Origin: Isachenkonia alkalipeptolytica
GTDB taxonomy: Bacteria > Bacillota > Clostridia > Peptostreptococcales > T1SED10-28
Direction of reading: 5' to 3'
NCBI RefSeq assembly: GCF_009910325.1
Contig: NZ_SUMG01000003.1
Coordinates: forward strand, 146,387-210,386
DNA length: 64,000 nucleotides
Shown: piece by piece, positions 26,252 through 34,686 of the stretch
Numbering within the stretch: the first letter of the stretch is position 1
Layout of the letters: every line of letters begins with the position of its first letter
Notes under the pieces: model-generated
What the model saw: only the letters and a program-made list of their open reading frames with translations
Database searches by the model: none
Told to the model about the DNA's origin: nothing
Translations under genes and position numbers: made by a program

Positions 26252-27406
26252 ATGAGTCGAAAACGAATACAGGAGCTTGATCTCCTAAGAACCGTCGCAA
26301 TCATTATGGTGGTGTTTGTACATGCAATCACCCGGGCCATTGAAGTACACCAGACCAACGGAGGTCTGACTGAAAACATGGAAACGGCACTGCTTACCCT
26401 TCGCCTGTTTGCCACCTTCGGAACACCGATTTTTGTGTTTCTAACGGAATTTTTACTATCCTACTCCTATCAAGAGGGGCTTCCTTCGGGATTCTTCAAA
26501 AAACGGATCAAATACATTTTGCTACCCTACGTATCCATGGGGGTACTCTATGCCTTTGTAATGACTTACGAGGGTGGAGGTACTATGAACCTGGCGGGAT
26601 TTTTTCAGTTTTTCAGGAATTTTGCCATAAACCTTACGATCGGTTTTTATCGCCACGGATACTTCATTATCCTGGTTTTTCAATTCTATCTGCTGCACTA
26701 TTTTCTCCATAGCAGGCTGAAAAATATGAATGTGAAAACCCTTTTAGGGGCAAGTCTTACAATTAATGTGGCCTATCATCTCATTTTTCACGGAATCCAG
26801 AAAGCAGGGGTCCCTTACAGTGAAGAGCTGGTTACAATCTTTACCTGGGGAACCGCTCCGGCATGGATCTTTTACTTCACCTGTGGTTACGTTCTCGGCA
26901 GAAAACAGGAGGCTTTTCACGCATTACTGGATCGGCTGGATCGGTGGGTTATTCCTTTTGTGGCCCTTAGCGGAGGTTTTTTAGCACTTATGAACTTTAG
27001 TGGCCTGCTGACGGAGAACAGTTCGAAACGTTTTGATATGATCTTTTTTACTGCGGCCATGTTCCTGATGTTGTACCGGTTTGCCAGAAAAAAAGAGTAT
27101 TCCCTAAGGTTCACGGAGTTCATCAGTCGATATTCCTTTGGGATTTATCTGCTGCATATGTTTTATCTATTTGTAATAACGGAGTTTATGATCGGAAGGA
27201 CCTTGTATCTAACACCGGTGGCAAGCCTTACGGTATTGACGGTAGGAAGCACGGTGCTTTCCATTGCCACAACTGATTTTCTCAGTCAATTTTCCTGGAG
27301 CGCTTACGTAATCGGCCGCATGGAAAAGAAAAAGCCACAGCCGGCAGGAGAACAACGAAAGGAGCTTCGATTACATCGTGAAAGAACAAATCTTACGGAG
27401 TATTAA
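26252..27406 (+). CDS. Acyltransferase family 3 membrane protein
   Basis: 384 residues from ATG 26252, preceded by AAAAGGAGCGG. About ten membrane segments. The start RIQELDLLRTVAIIMVVFVH is the acyltransferase-3 signature with catalytic-region histidine, and RYSFGIYLLHMFYLF near the end is also typical. These enzymes O-acetylate or otherwise acylate surface glycans or make export-linked modifications. The gene overlaps the next one (GDPD) by 29 bp, so both are co-translated and may act on the same envelope polymer or lipid. Confidence 0.9.
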   Translation: MSRKRIQELDLLRTVAIIMVVFVHAITRAIEVHQTNGGLTENMETALLTLRLFATFGTPIFVFLTEFLLSYSYQEGLPSGFFKKRIKYILLPYVSMGVLYAFVMTYEGGGTMNLAGFFQFFRNFAINLTIGFYRHGYFIILVFQFYLLHYFLHSRLKNMNVKTLLGASLTINVAYHLIFHGIQKAGVPYSEELVTIFTWGTAPAWIFYFTCGYVLGRKQEAFHALLDRLDRWVIPFVALSGGFLALMNFSGLLTENSSKRFDMIFFTAAMFLMLYRFARKKEYSLRFTEFISRYSFGIYLLHMFYLFVITEFMIGRTLYLTPVASLTVLTVGSTVLSIATTDFLSQFSWSAYVIGRMEKKKPQPAGEQRKELRLHRERTNLTEY

Positions 27407-29147
27407 AGACTATCGACACTATTGGCGGGAATTCACCGCCTTTGGTGTTTTTTACCTTTTTATAAGCGGTTACATCTTCATACCGATCCTGAGTTATGTT
27501 TTGCATCGGGTACTGCTCTTTACCCGGGGGGGAGTGGCCCTTAACCAAGGGGCTTTTTCGTTGCTGCTGGATATTCGGGGGATTATCGGACTGATTTTAT
27601 TGATGGGTCTTGCAACGGTTTTTATTATGGTGGAAATCGGAACTCTGGTGGCGATGACCTATCCCATGGAAGAAAAGAAAGGGGTTTCCATTACCGATGG
27701 ACTGATCCGTATGTTTTATTCCTTACGACGGATTCTCAGTTTCGGACTGATCCCTTTAGCCCTGATTCTTCTGCTTTTGATTCCGTTGATACAAATCCCC
27801 GTGATGCCGGAAATCTCCGAGCTGATAGAACTACCGGGAATCCTGCAGGACCAGATTACAGAGGGGCCTATCATTGGAATGCTTTACTATGGCTTCGTGG
27901 CATTGGCCCTATATCTATTAATTCGGTTGATTTTTACAATTCATGAAATTGTGTTGGGGAAAAAAACCACCCTTCAGTCGATGAAAAGCAGTTGGGAACT
28001 TACCAAAAATGCCAGTATCACAACCTTTATAAAACTGTTGGTGCTAAATATGGGCCTGCTCGCCATTACGGTGGTGATTCTACCATTGGTTGCAGGGATA
28101 CCACGAATGCTGGGGGATGAAATAAATGTTTACCTACAGAACCTCTTTCTTAGCGGTGCCGGACTGCTGGGGGTTTTGGTCTCGATCCTGGTGACACCGA
28201 TAAACATTATGGTGATTACGAAACTGTATCGGAAAGAAAAAGGCATCGGCAGCCGTTATCCGGTAATGTCCTTGGAAGGAAAGGAATTTCCGGGGTTAGC
28301 GAAATTCGAGTATAAGTTTTTCCGACTGATGCGACGGCGAAAGATTACGGTATTGATTTTGTTTGTGACCATGGTCTTTGGATCCTTCGGTATGGGAAGT
28401 GCCGTCCAGCAGGGTATGGTCTATGCCGGTAGAAATGTGGAAGTGATTTCCCATAGAGGGATTGTAAGCGGTGAGTTTGAAAATAGCCTGAGCGCTGTGC
28501 GGGGCTCCCTTGAAGCCCAGGTGGACGCGGTGGGGATGGATGTTCAGATGACAAAGGATGAAGTAATTGTTTTAAACCACGACCCTACACTGAAAAGAAC
28601 CTTCGGACTTCCCCATAACATCCGAAATACCGAATATAAGGAGCTGATGGAGCAGGAGCCGATACTGCCCCGAAACTTTGAAGCCGGGGATCCCTACTTA
28701 CCTACACTGGATGAGGTACTGACATTAATAGACGGACAGATGACCATTCATATCGATGTTAAAACCTTCGGTGAATCCGAACTATACGCGGAAAAAATCG
28801 TAAAGGTGGTGGAGGAAAACGATATGGAGGAGTATGCCTATATCCAATCCTTTGATTATGATTTTTTAAAGAAGGTAAAGGAACTAAACCCTGAAATTAA
28901 AACCGCTCAAATTCTTTATTTTGCCTTGGGTGACATCGGATCTTTAGAAGTGGATTATCTGACGGTATACAAAGGAATGCTCAGTGACGAACTGGTGCAA
29001 CGAACCCGACGATCGGAAAAAGGCCTCTTTGTATGGACGGTAAACACGGAAGAGTCCATCCAAGAAGTCCTACAATATGATATCGATGGAATCATCACAG
29101 ATTATCCCCTACGGGTTCAAGAAATAATGGGTAGAAGGAGAGACTAA
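27378..29147 (+). CDS. Membrane-bound glycerophosphodiester phosphodiesterase
   Basis: 589 residues from GTG 27378, overlapping the acyltransferase gene. The N-terminal 330 residues form the multi-pass membrane domain found before GDPD catalytic domains in Firmicutes. After a further membrane segment (about 318-340) comes the GDPD TIM barrel: SHRGIVSGEFENS, GMDVQMTKD, LNHDPTLKRT, HIDVK, and finally VWTVNTEESI and DGIITDYP. Metal ligands and both catalytic histidines are visible. It likely hydrolyses glycerophosphodiesters or (lipo)teichoic-acid-like polymers at the outer face. Confidence 0.92.
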   Translation: MKEQILRSIKDYRHYWREFTAFGVFYLFISGYIFIPILSYVLHRVLLFTRGGVALNQGAFSLLLDIRGIIGLILLMGLATVFIMVEIGTLVAMTYPMEEKKGVSITDGLIRMFYSLRRILSFGLIPLALILLLLIPLIQIPVMPEISELIELPGILQDQITEGPIIGMLYYGFVALALYLLIRLIFTIHEIVLGKKTTLQSMKSSWELTKNASITTFIKLLVLNMGLLAITVVILPLVAGIPRMLGDEINVYLQNLFLSGAGLLGVLVSILVTPINIMVITKLYRKEKGIGSRYPVMSLEGKEFPGLAKFEYKFFRLMRRRKITVLILFVTMVFGSFGMGSAVQQGMVYAGRNVEVISHRGIVSGEFENSLSAVRGSLEAQVDAVGMDVQMTKDEVIVLNHDPTLKRTFGLPHNIRNTEYKELMEQEPILPRNFEAGDPYLPTLDEVLTLIDGQMTIHIDVKTFGESELYAEKIVKVVEENDMEEYAYIQSFDYDFLKKVKELNPEIKTAQILYFALGDIGSLEVDYLTVYKGMLSDELVQRTRRSEKGLFVWTVNTEESIQEVLQYDIDGIITDYPLRVQEIMGRRRD

Positions 29148-29230
29148 CTGCAAACAGAGAGCACAGAGAGGACAGCGGGACGGATCTTTTGTCCTCTTTT
29201 ATGATTTTGCATCGCTCTTAACCTTTTATG

Positions 29231-29476
29231 CTCACAATGGGACGGTTCTTTTGTGAGGTAGTAATACAAATGTGTAGAGCATCTGATGAATCGTTTTTTC
29301 ATATTTATATAGCACTGAATCAGGCAAGCATATTTGGACATAATTCAGTAAATTCTTTTCCTAATTTATAGCAGATTTTCATTTTGCGTTCCATTATTTA
29401 AATAAATTTATGGGATGAACCAAAGAAATGCTGTTATCGTTTGAAAATCAAACAACAGAACCGTCCCCGCGTGAGG
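29231..29476 (+). mobile_element. Repeat element, long type 2 (246 bp)
   Basis: Left end CTCACAATGGGACGGTTC...TTTTGTGAGG; right end ACAACAGAACCGTCCCC...GTGAGG, with its inner CTCAC arm mutated to ATCAAAC. The interior (GTAGAGCATCTGATG, GCAAGCATATTTGGACA, GATGAACCAAAGAAATG) matches the copies at 12243 and 43280. Confidence 0.9.
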
Positions 29477-29477
29477 T

Positions 29478-29618
29478 CTTGGAACCGCAGCGGTGGGCTA
29501 CCGAACGGAATCCATGCACGGTGCAGGATCTCCTCAAGCCCAGCGAATCATGATCAGCAGACAATCTGACATCGCCGCAAAAAAAGATCTGGCAAAAGAT
29601 ATCTTGGATATCAAATAA
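29478..29618 (+). pseudogene. C-terminal gene remnant directly after a repeat
   Basis: An open frame of 46 codons starts inside the last bases of the repeat's flank and ends at TAA 29616. It reads like real coding sequence (GTAAVGYRTESMHGAG; DIAAKKDLAKDILDIK) but has no start. The 5' part of the gene has been replaced by the repeat. I do not recognise the family. Confidence 0.55.
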
Positions 29619-29715
29619 ACCAAAGGGGACGGAGGAGGTTGTGTGGGGGGAACAAAAATTTACTGCCAATCGTCTTATTATAGAGGAAAAAATTAGGAAT
29701 AGGAGGTTTTGGCAG

Positions 29716-31020
29716 ATGAAAGGGAAAAAGCTATATTTAAAGATTGTTGTGGCTCTATCGCTGGTTATACTCTTAGGTGGAGGGCTGAAGTATTTTGCTC
29801 CGGCTCAGGGAGAGGATCCGGAAAGTATTATGGAAGTCGTTTACCCTAAAGCCTATGCTTTTGAAAATCATAATGCCCGTGTTAAGTTGTGGGATGAAAA
29901 CCCTTTGGATGAAGAATTTATCCATGCAATACAGGGGTTTTCCTATAGGACAGCTACTGAAATACTAAAAAGCGCCGACGGGAACAGTAACTATTCTCCC
30001 GCTTCCTTGTATTTCGCGTTAGCACTGGCAACCACAGGGGCAAAGGATGAGACCAGGGGGGAGTTATTGAATCTACTTGGGGTGGATGACGTGGAAATCC
30101 TTTCGGAACAATCGGGGAATTATTACCGCCGTCTTTATAAGGATAATGAAATCGGACAGCTAAAAATTGCCAACTCCTATTGGATGGACGAATATGTGAT
30201 GGATCAGCCCGTGGAATTTCATCAGGATTTCATAGACAACGCCGTTGAAAACTTTTATACCGAAACCTTTCTGGTAGATTTTTCAAAGAGAGAAGCGGGA
30301 AAGATAATGGGAGAATGGGTGGCATCGAAAACAAAAGGAACCTTGTCCCCAAGCTTTGAAGTTGATCCGGAACAGATTCTATCCATTATCAATACCATAT
30401 ACTTTTATGACCAATGGGTGGATCGTTTTAATAGTAATCAAACGGAAGAGGATACTTTCACCCTTTCCGATGGTAGTGAAGTGACTACGGATTTTATGAA
30501 TCAGACTTACTCTTCCATTAGTTTTTCAAGAGGAGAAGGGTTTACCCGTGCAGCTAGGAGTCTAAAAAACGGAGGAAGAATGGTATTTGTTCTTCCCGAT
30601 GAAGGCGTTACACCTCAGGAATTCTTTGCCTCGCCGGATTCCCTGAAAGAAGCCTTCGAAGGGGGAAAGGGGTATTTTGGTGAAGTAGAGTGGAAAGTGC
30701 CGAAGTTTAGCTTTAATAGCTCCTTTGACCTTACGGAAGCAATGAATACCCTCGGGGTCAATAAGGCCTTTTCGGAGGAGGCGGACTTTACTGGAATGAC
30801 AGATCATTTTGCGTTTATTTCCGAAGTGAAGCAGGAAACCCATATCGCCATCGATGAAGAAGGGGTAACGGCATCCTCTTTCACCCAGATTATGGCTGCG
30901 GGCTCAGGATTACCGGAAGATCAGGCAGAGATGATCCTTGACCGTCCATTTCTTTACGGGATTAAGTCAGGGGATGGAACCCTTTTGTTCATAGGAGTTG
31001 TGGAAAATCCTGAAGAATAA
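29716..31020 (+). CDS. Secreted or membrane-anchored serpin
   Basis: 434 residues from ATG 29716, preceded by TAGGAGGTTTTGGCAG. An N-terminal signal or anchor (6-25) is followed by a full-length serpin fold: NYSPASLYFALALATTGAKD at the front, TIYFYDQWVDRF, the hinge EEGVTASSF and the C-terminal LDRPFLYGI. The hinge keeps small residues, as needed for loop insertion, so it could be an inhibitory serpin. The reactive bond lies within about IMAAGSGLPEDQ but cannot be fixed from sequence. Likely role: inhibiting the cell's own or foreign extracellular proteases. Confidence 0.93.
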   Translation: MKGKKLYLKIVVALSLVILLGGGLKYFAPAQGEDPESIMEVVYPKAYAFENHNARVKLWDENPLDEEFIHAIQGFSYRTATEILKSADGNSNYSPASLYFALALATTGAKDETRGELLNLLGVDDVEILSEQSGNYYRRLYKDNEIGQLKIANSYWMDEYVMDQPVEFHQDFIDNAVENFYTETFLVDFSKREAGKIMGEWVASKTKGTLSPSFEVDPEQILSIINTIYFYDQWVDRFNSNQTEEDTFTLSDGSEVTTDFMNQTYSSISFSRGEGFTRAARSLKNGGRMVFVLPDEGVTPQEFFASPDSLKEAFEGGKGYFGEVEWKVPKFSFNSSFDLTEAMNTLGVNKAFSEEADFTGMTDHFAFISEVKQETHIAIDEEGVTASSFTQIMAAGSGLPEDQAEMILDRPFLYGIKSGDGTLLFIGVVENPEE

Positions 31021-31065
31021 AATATTATTTTGGCAGATTATCACTTTTTATAAGATAAACAGAAT

Positions 31066-31101
31066 GCTCCCCTACCTTAAATTTGATAGGGGAGCGTTTT
31101 T
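31066..31101 (+). terminator. Intrinsic terminator after the serpin gene
   Basis: GCTCCCCTA (31066-31074) pairs with TAGGGGAGC (31087-31095), followed by TTTTTTA. It lies between convergent genes. Confidence 0.85.
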
Positions 31102-31132
31102 TACTATCTTTGTTTGGTGTGTTCTATAATGT

Positions 31133-32434
31133 TTATGGCTCACGTTCATACTCACTAGGTACAGCCAACACCTCAAAAGGTATAATCAACATTTGATCTT
31201 CGTGGTCTAGTTCAACAATTCCCTCGGGATTTTCAATCTGCACGTAGAGTTTGTAGACCGGCGGAAGATAGGATCCTGTTAGGAAAGTGTAGTAAAAAAC
31301 CTCGGCCTTGACAATGTTTTCAATCTTCAGCTCCTGTCCAAAAAATTTTTGACCCTTTTCTTCCTCAACTATGTTTTCTATGGATCTGAGGGGAATATCA
31401 CCCAATACCTCAAAGGGTTCCAAGTGATAGTAAGGGATGCTGATCCGTGGCGGCTCTAAAAGGTCGCCCTCTGTATAATCTCTCATGGCATAACGAAATT
31501 CCGCCCGGTTTAATTGAGATTGGAAAAACTGATCTACTGGATTTTCTGTAGCTTCAACGTATTTGATAATGGAATGAAATAAGTTTTCTTCAAAAAGACT
31601 ATGCCTTAGACTGCGTTTAGGATCCTGATAGGATAGCAGATCCGCAACCATAGGGAAAAAGTGCTCTTGATAGACTTCCAAAGTTTCTTCTATGGATTTC
31701 CCTTCAAGGGTCTCTTTAGTAATTTCATCAGGATGTTCATCGATGGAGATATCTATTGATAAATCAATTCTTACATATAGACGCATTCCATTTTCTAAAG
31801 TTACACCATGCTCATCCTCTTCAATAATTTCCTGTCCCATTTTTCCCGCAGCTTCTCGTACAATATCTTTGAATTCTTCAAGTTGTTCGGGAATATGCAT
31901 ACCGGGAGTTACGGGATTGATAAATACCGGCAGGGAATCAACGCCAAATTCTTGTAATATGCCTAAATCAATACCCCTGTTCGGTGCGTTTTCCAACTCC
32001 GCATCCAATTCCGACAAATTATCAACTAGATAGAGTTCATCTCCCATTCCTCCGGGATGCGGTGGAATTTCAAAGGAAATATAATCCTCATCTTCCGAGG
32101 GATCTTCAACGATATCTTCGTCTTCCGGATCGTCCTTTGGATCCTCCTCAACGATCTCTTCATCCTTTTCTTGATCAGGCTCATCCTCCACAATCGCATC
32201 ACCATTTTCCTCTTCACCTTGACGCGAATCCTGGCCGCCCCAATTAAGAAAGTCCTGCAAAAGAAGAAAAGATGTGAGTAATACAAGGATTCCTGCTGCA
32301 ATTGCCATCAGCTGCTTTCGTTTCTGCAGTTTCTTTTTTCGATAAATTTCCTGAAGGATTCGTTCTTTTTTTTCATCACTCAATTCTACGGCGGTGAAAG
32401 CCTTGCGAAAGTCATTATTTTTCACACTCTTCAC
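31133..32434 (-). CDS. Membrane anti-sigma factor-like protein
   Basis: 433 residues, overlapping the end of the ECF sigma gene by 20 bp on the same strand, the usual sign of a sigma/anti-sigma pair. A short cytoplasmic N-terminal region (1-38) should bind the sigma factor. One membrane segment (about 42-62, MAIAAGILVLLTSFLLL) is followed by a very acidic linker and a 300-residue extracellular domain of unknown family. No HxxxCxxC zinc motif is visible. Signal release would need proteolysis or a shape change sensed outside. The acidic linker is like those of the lipoproteins nearby. Confidence 0.8.
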   Translation of the reverse strand: MKSVKNNDFRKAFTAVELSDEKKERILQEIYRKKKLQKRKQLMAIAAGILVLLTSFLLLQDFLNWGGQDSRQGEEENGDAIVEDEPDQEKDEEIVEEDPKDDPEDEDIVEDPSEDEDYISFEIPPHPGGMGDELYLVDNLSELDAELENAPNRGIDLGILQEFGVDSLPVFINPVTPGMHIPEQLEEFKDIVREAAGKMGQEIIEEDEHGVTLENGMRLYVRIDLSIDISIDEHPDEITKETLEGKSIEETLEVYQEHFFPMVADLLSYQDPKRSLRHSLFEENLFHSIIKYVEATENPVDQFFQSQLNRAEFRYAMRDYTEGDLLEPPRISIPYYHLEPFEVLGDIPLRSIENIVEEEKGQKFFGQELKIENIVKAEVFYYTFLTGSYLPPVYKLYVQIENPEGIVELDHEDQMLIIPFEVLAVPSEYEREP

Positions 32435-32915
32435 CTCCCAGTGTTTTCTTTAGCATTTTTCGACCTCTTGCCAACTGTGAACGGACAGTGGTTTCCTTCG
32501 TTTCTTGCAGTTTCGCAATTTCAACCGAAGAATAACCCTCATAATAATAAAGATAAATCGGAGTCTTGTATTTCACCGGCAGATTCAGAATTTCATCGAA
32601 CACCTCAAATTCATATCGATCCTGGTGTTTGATTTGTTCCAATCGGTCGTTGTCTCCTGTCCTTTTTTTTCTGAACCAATATTTCAACTTATTTTTACAA
32701 ATATTTGATGCGGTCACAATAAACCATCCCTTTTCATGGTCTTCCCCTTTAAAGGGTGGGGCTTTTTCCATTGCTCGAAGAAAGGTATCCTGTAGGGAAT
32801 CTTCGGCTTCAGAAGGGTTTTTCATAAACATATAGCATACACGATACACGTGATCCGCATTTCGGTGATACAGTGCTTCGAATTCTTCCTTGGCCATAGC
32901 GTGCAAACCGGACAC
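32415..32915 (-). CDS. ECF RNA polymerase sigma factor
   Basis: About 160 residues. Region 2: FEALYHRNADHVYRVCYMF and AEDSLQDTFLRAM. Region 4: IYLYYYEGYSSVEIAKLQE. The start is uncertain. The GGGAGG site overlaps the GTG at 32915, a TTG nine bases further in has ideal spacing, and an ATG lies 18 bases in. It is followed by its presumed membrane anti-sigma partner. A promoter whose -35-like motif (TTGCAACGAATC) is repeated in front of the divergent lipoprotein gene suggests autoregulation. Confidence 0.92.
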   Translation of the reverse strand: MSGLHAMAKEEFEALYHRNADHVYRVCYMFMKNPSEAEDSLQDTFLRAMEKAPPFKGEDHEKGWFIVTASNICKNKLKYWFRKKRTGDNDRLEQIKHQDRYEFEVFDEILNLPVKYKTPIYLYYYEGYSSVEIAKLQETKETTVRSQLARGRKMLKKTLGGEECEK

Positions 32916-32953
32916 CTCCCTTTCAGGATTTTAAAAAATCAGGGTTCATATAA

Positions 32954-32983
32954 GATACAATCGATGAACTTGATTCGTTGCAA
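32954..32983 (-). promoter_or_regulatory. Candidate ECF-dependent promoter of the sigma/anti-sigma operon
   Basis: Read on the minus strand, TTGCAACGAATC is followed after 12 bp by TGTATC. The same arrangement occurs on the other strand at 33064-33093. A third partial copy, TTCGTTGCA on the plus strand (32992-33000), lies between. Confidence 0.6.
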
Positions 32984-33063
32984 TAAACTTTTTCGTTGCA
33001 TAAAAAAATAACTTACCTAAAAACACTAGCATATAGGATTTAAAATTTCAATAATTAAAAAAT

Positions 33064-33093
33064 TTGCAACGAATCGTACTGCTGAATTGTGTC
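33064..33093 (+). promoter_or_regulatory. Candidate ECF-dependent promoter of the divergent lipoprotein gene
   Basis: TTGCAACGAATC (33064-33075), 12-bp spacer, TGTGTC (33088-33093). It mirrors the promoter of the sigma operon. The 12-bp motif is an exact inverted repeat across the 80-bp centre of this divergent intergenic region. Confidence 0.6.
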
Positions 33094-33207
33094 CTTAGTA
33101 GAAACCCCTTTTGAAAAGAAAGCAGATGGTTTTAAGAGATGAAAATCACTAGAAATAAGATACAAAGGAAGTGAAAGGGGAAATTAAAACTCAAAGGAGG
33201 TAAATTA

Positions 33208-34587
33208 ATGTATCAGGGAAAAGGGATAGGAAGAACTTTATGGACACTGATCTTCATAGCTATAATCGGCTTGATCATGGTCGGATGTAATCAGGAAGAA
33301 GACTTAGCATCTGAGGGCGAAGATGACAATGAAGAAGAAGTGGTGATGGAAGGGGAGGTTGAAAGAGACGATGAAAAGGAAAGTGAAAAGGAATCGAAGG
33401 ATGATGTAAAAGAACTTGAAAAAACCGAGTCCGAAGATGCCACAGGGAATAGTGCTATAGTTGAAGTGACATCCCAAGAGCTTCAGAAAATAACCGTGGA
33501 ACCCTATGAAATAGAAGAACGTCTCATACTCTCGGGGGATCGAGATTATGTTTTAACGGAAATGCCGACAGCACCTGGAACAGTCCATATCATATCAGAG
33601 TTTGAAGCATGGAAAAAAGCATATGATGAGATGGATAGCAGCAGCGGGTCTAAGCAACCAATGTATTGGTATGGTTCTTTACTCAAGGATGCTTGGTCAG
33701 ATCCTGAAGATTATCGCGGGGATCGACTGGAAAATCACCCGGTGGATGATGACTTATTCATCAGTTCCATTAATTACAAAGAAGTATCACTGGACGGGAA
33801 ACGTATTCTTTATAGCGTTTCCATGTATGAAGAAGAAGGACAGCATGAAGGGCCGGAAAGCATCTCAGGAGTATTTGTTACAAACTTTGAAATCCCTGTT
33901 GAGCCTAAGGAATTGAACATCAGCGAAGGGTTTTTCTCCATAAAACCTCTTTGGTCAGAAAGCAATGAAGTAATATATTATGTTCTCGAAGATGGGCTAT
34001 TTTCTTATTCTGTGGCGGAAGACATAGAAAAGCTGATCATACCATCGAAAGATCTACCGGGAATACCAAGGGAAGAGAGCGACAGAGGTAAGCAAGGTGT
34101 TCATTATGAGACATATAGGGACGAAGAGTCCACCTATATCTACTACTACCATGATGAAAAAATAATGAAAATCACCTTAGGGGATGAAGCGGAAGTCGAA
34201 ACCTTTTATGAAGGCATAGATGGAGAAGAGTTAGAGAATATAACGGTTCTAAAGGAGGATCATTTACTCTTATCTTATGAATCCGGGATTTTTGAAAAAA
34301 CCGAGCTACAGTTATTTAACGGCGAAGAAATAGAGATTGAAAAGACTCGTGGGACTTCACAGTTTCAAGACCATTTCATCAGCGAATCCGGTCACGTTTT
34401 TCTTCTTTTTACGACATTTGAGGATGGCGCTGAAGTTCAGGTATTTGACCAGGAGCTGAGTAAGGAAAAGAGTTATCGACTGCCTCCTTCTTTTAGTCAC
34501 AGTACTGTTTTGGGGAAAGTCCCCGGCGAACCGGGAGAGCTTGCAGTGATATGTGATGAGGCATATTATAACCTGAAGACTCCGTAA
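33208..34587 (+). CDS. Acidic lipoprotein, possible ECF regulon member
   Basis: 459 residues. ATG follows AAAGGAGGTAAATTA. Lipobox GLIMVGC with Cys27, then a 60-residue linker of Glu, Asp, Lys and Ser. The folded part has many short strand-like segments (HIISEFEAWKKAYDE; YYVLEDGLFSYSVAEDIE; IYYYHDEKIMKITLG), suggesting a beta-propeller-like domain, but I do not recognise a family. It is transcribed divergently from the ECF operon with the same promoter motif, so it is probably a target of that sigma factor. It is only loosely similar to the lipoproteins at 34687 and 46122. Confidence 0.8.
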   Translation: MYQGKGIGRTLWTLIFIAIIGLIMVGCNQEEDLASEGEDDNEEEVVMEGEVERDDEKESEKESKDDVKELEKTESEDATGNSAIVEVTSQELQKITVEPYEIEERLILSGDRDYVLTEMPTAPGTVHIISEFEAWKKAYDEMDSSSGSKQPMYWYGSLLKDAWSDPEDYRGDRLENHPVDDDLFISSINYKEVSLDGKRILYSVSMYEEEGQHEGPESISGVFVTNFEIPVEPKELNISEGFFSIKPLWSESNEVIYYVLEDGLFSYSVAEDIEKLIIPSKDLPGIPREESDRGKQGVHYETYRDEESTYIYYYHDEKIMKITLGDEAEVETFYEGIDGEELENITVLKEDHLLLSYESGIFEKTELQLFNGEEIEIEKTRGTSQFQDHFISESGHVFLLFTTFEDGAEVQVFDQELSKEKSYRLPPSFSHSTVLGKVPGEPGELAVICDEAYYNLKTP

Positions 34588-34611
34588 CAATCCATGTCGA
34601 ACTTTGTCGAC

Positions 34612-34639
34612 AGAAAATCTTGAAATTTCAAGGTTTTCT
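34612..34639. promoter_or_regulatory. Near-perfect 28-bp palindrome between lipoprotein genes
   Basis: AGAAAATCTTGAAA and TTTCAAGGTTTTCT are reverse complements except for one pair. There is no T run after it, so it is more likely an operator or an mRNA processing hairpin than a terminator. It lies 48 bp before the next lipoprotein start. Confidence 0.5.
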
Positions 34640-34686
34640 ATGATATCATAGGGCAAAAGGATGACAAAATATTTAAGGAGGTCTGT

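Noticed and set aside
29641..29715. Earlier GTG start for the serpin at 29641
   Set aside because: ATG 29716 has an excellent site (TAGGAGG) and a signal-like N-terminus begins there.
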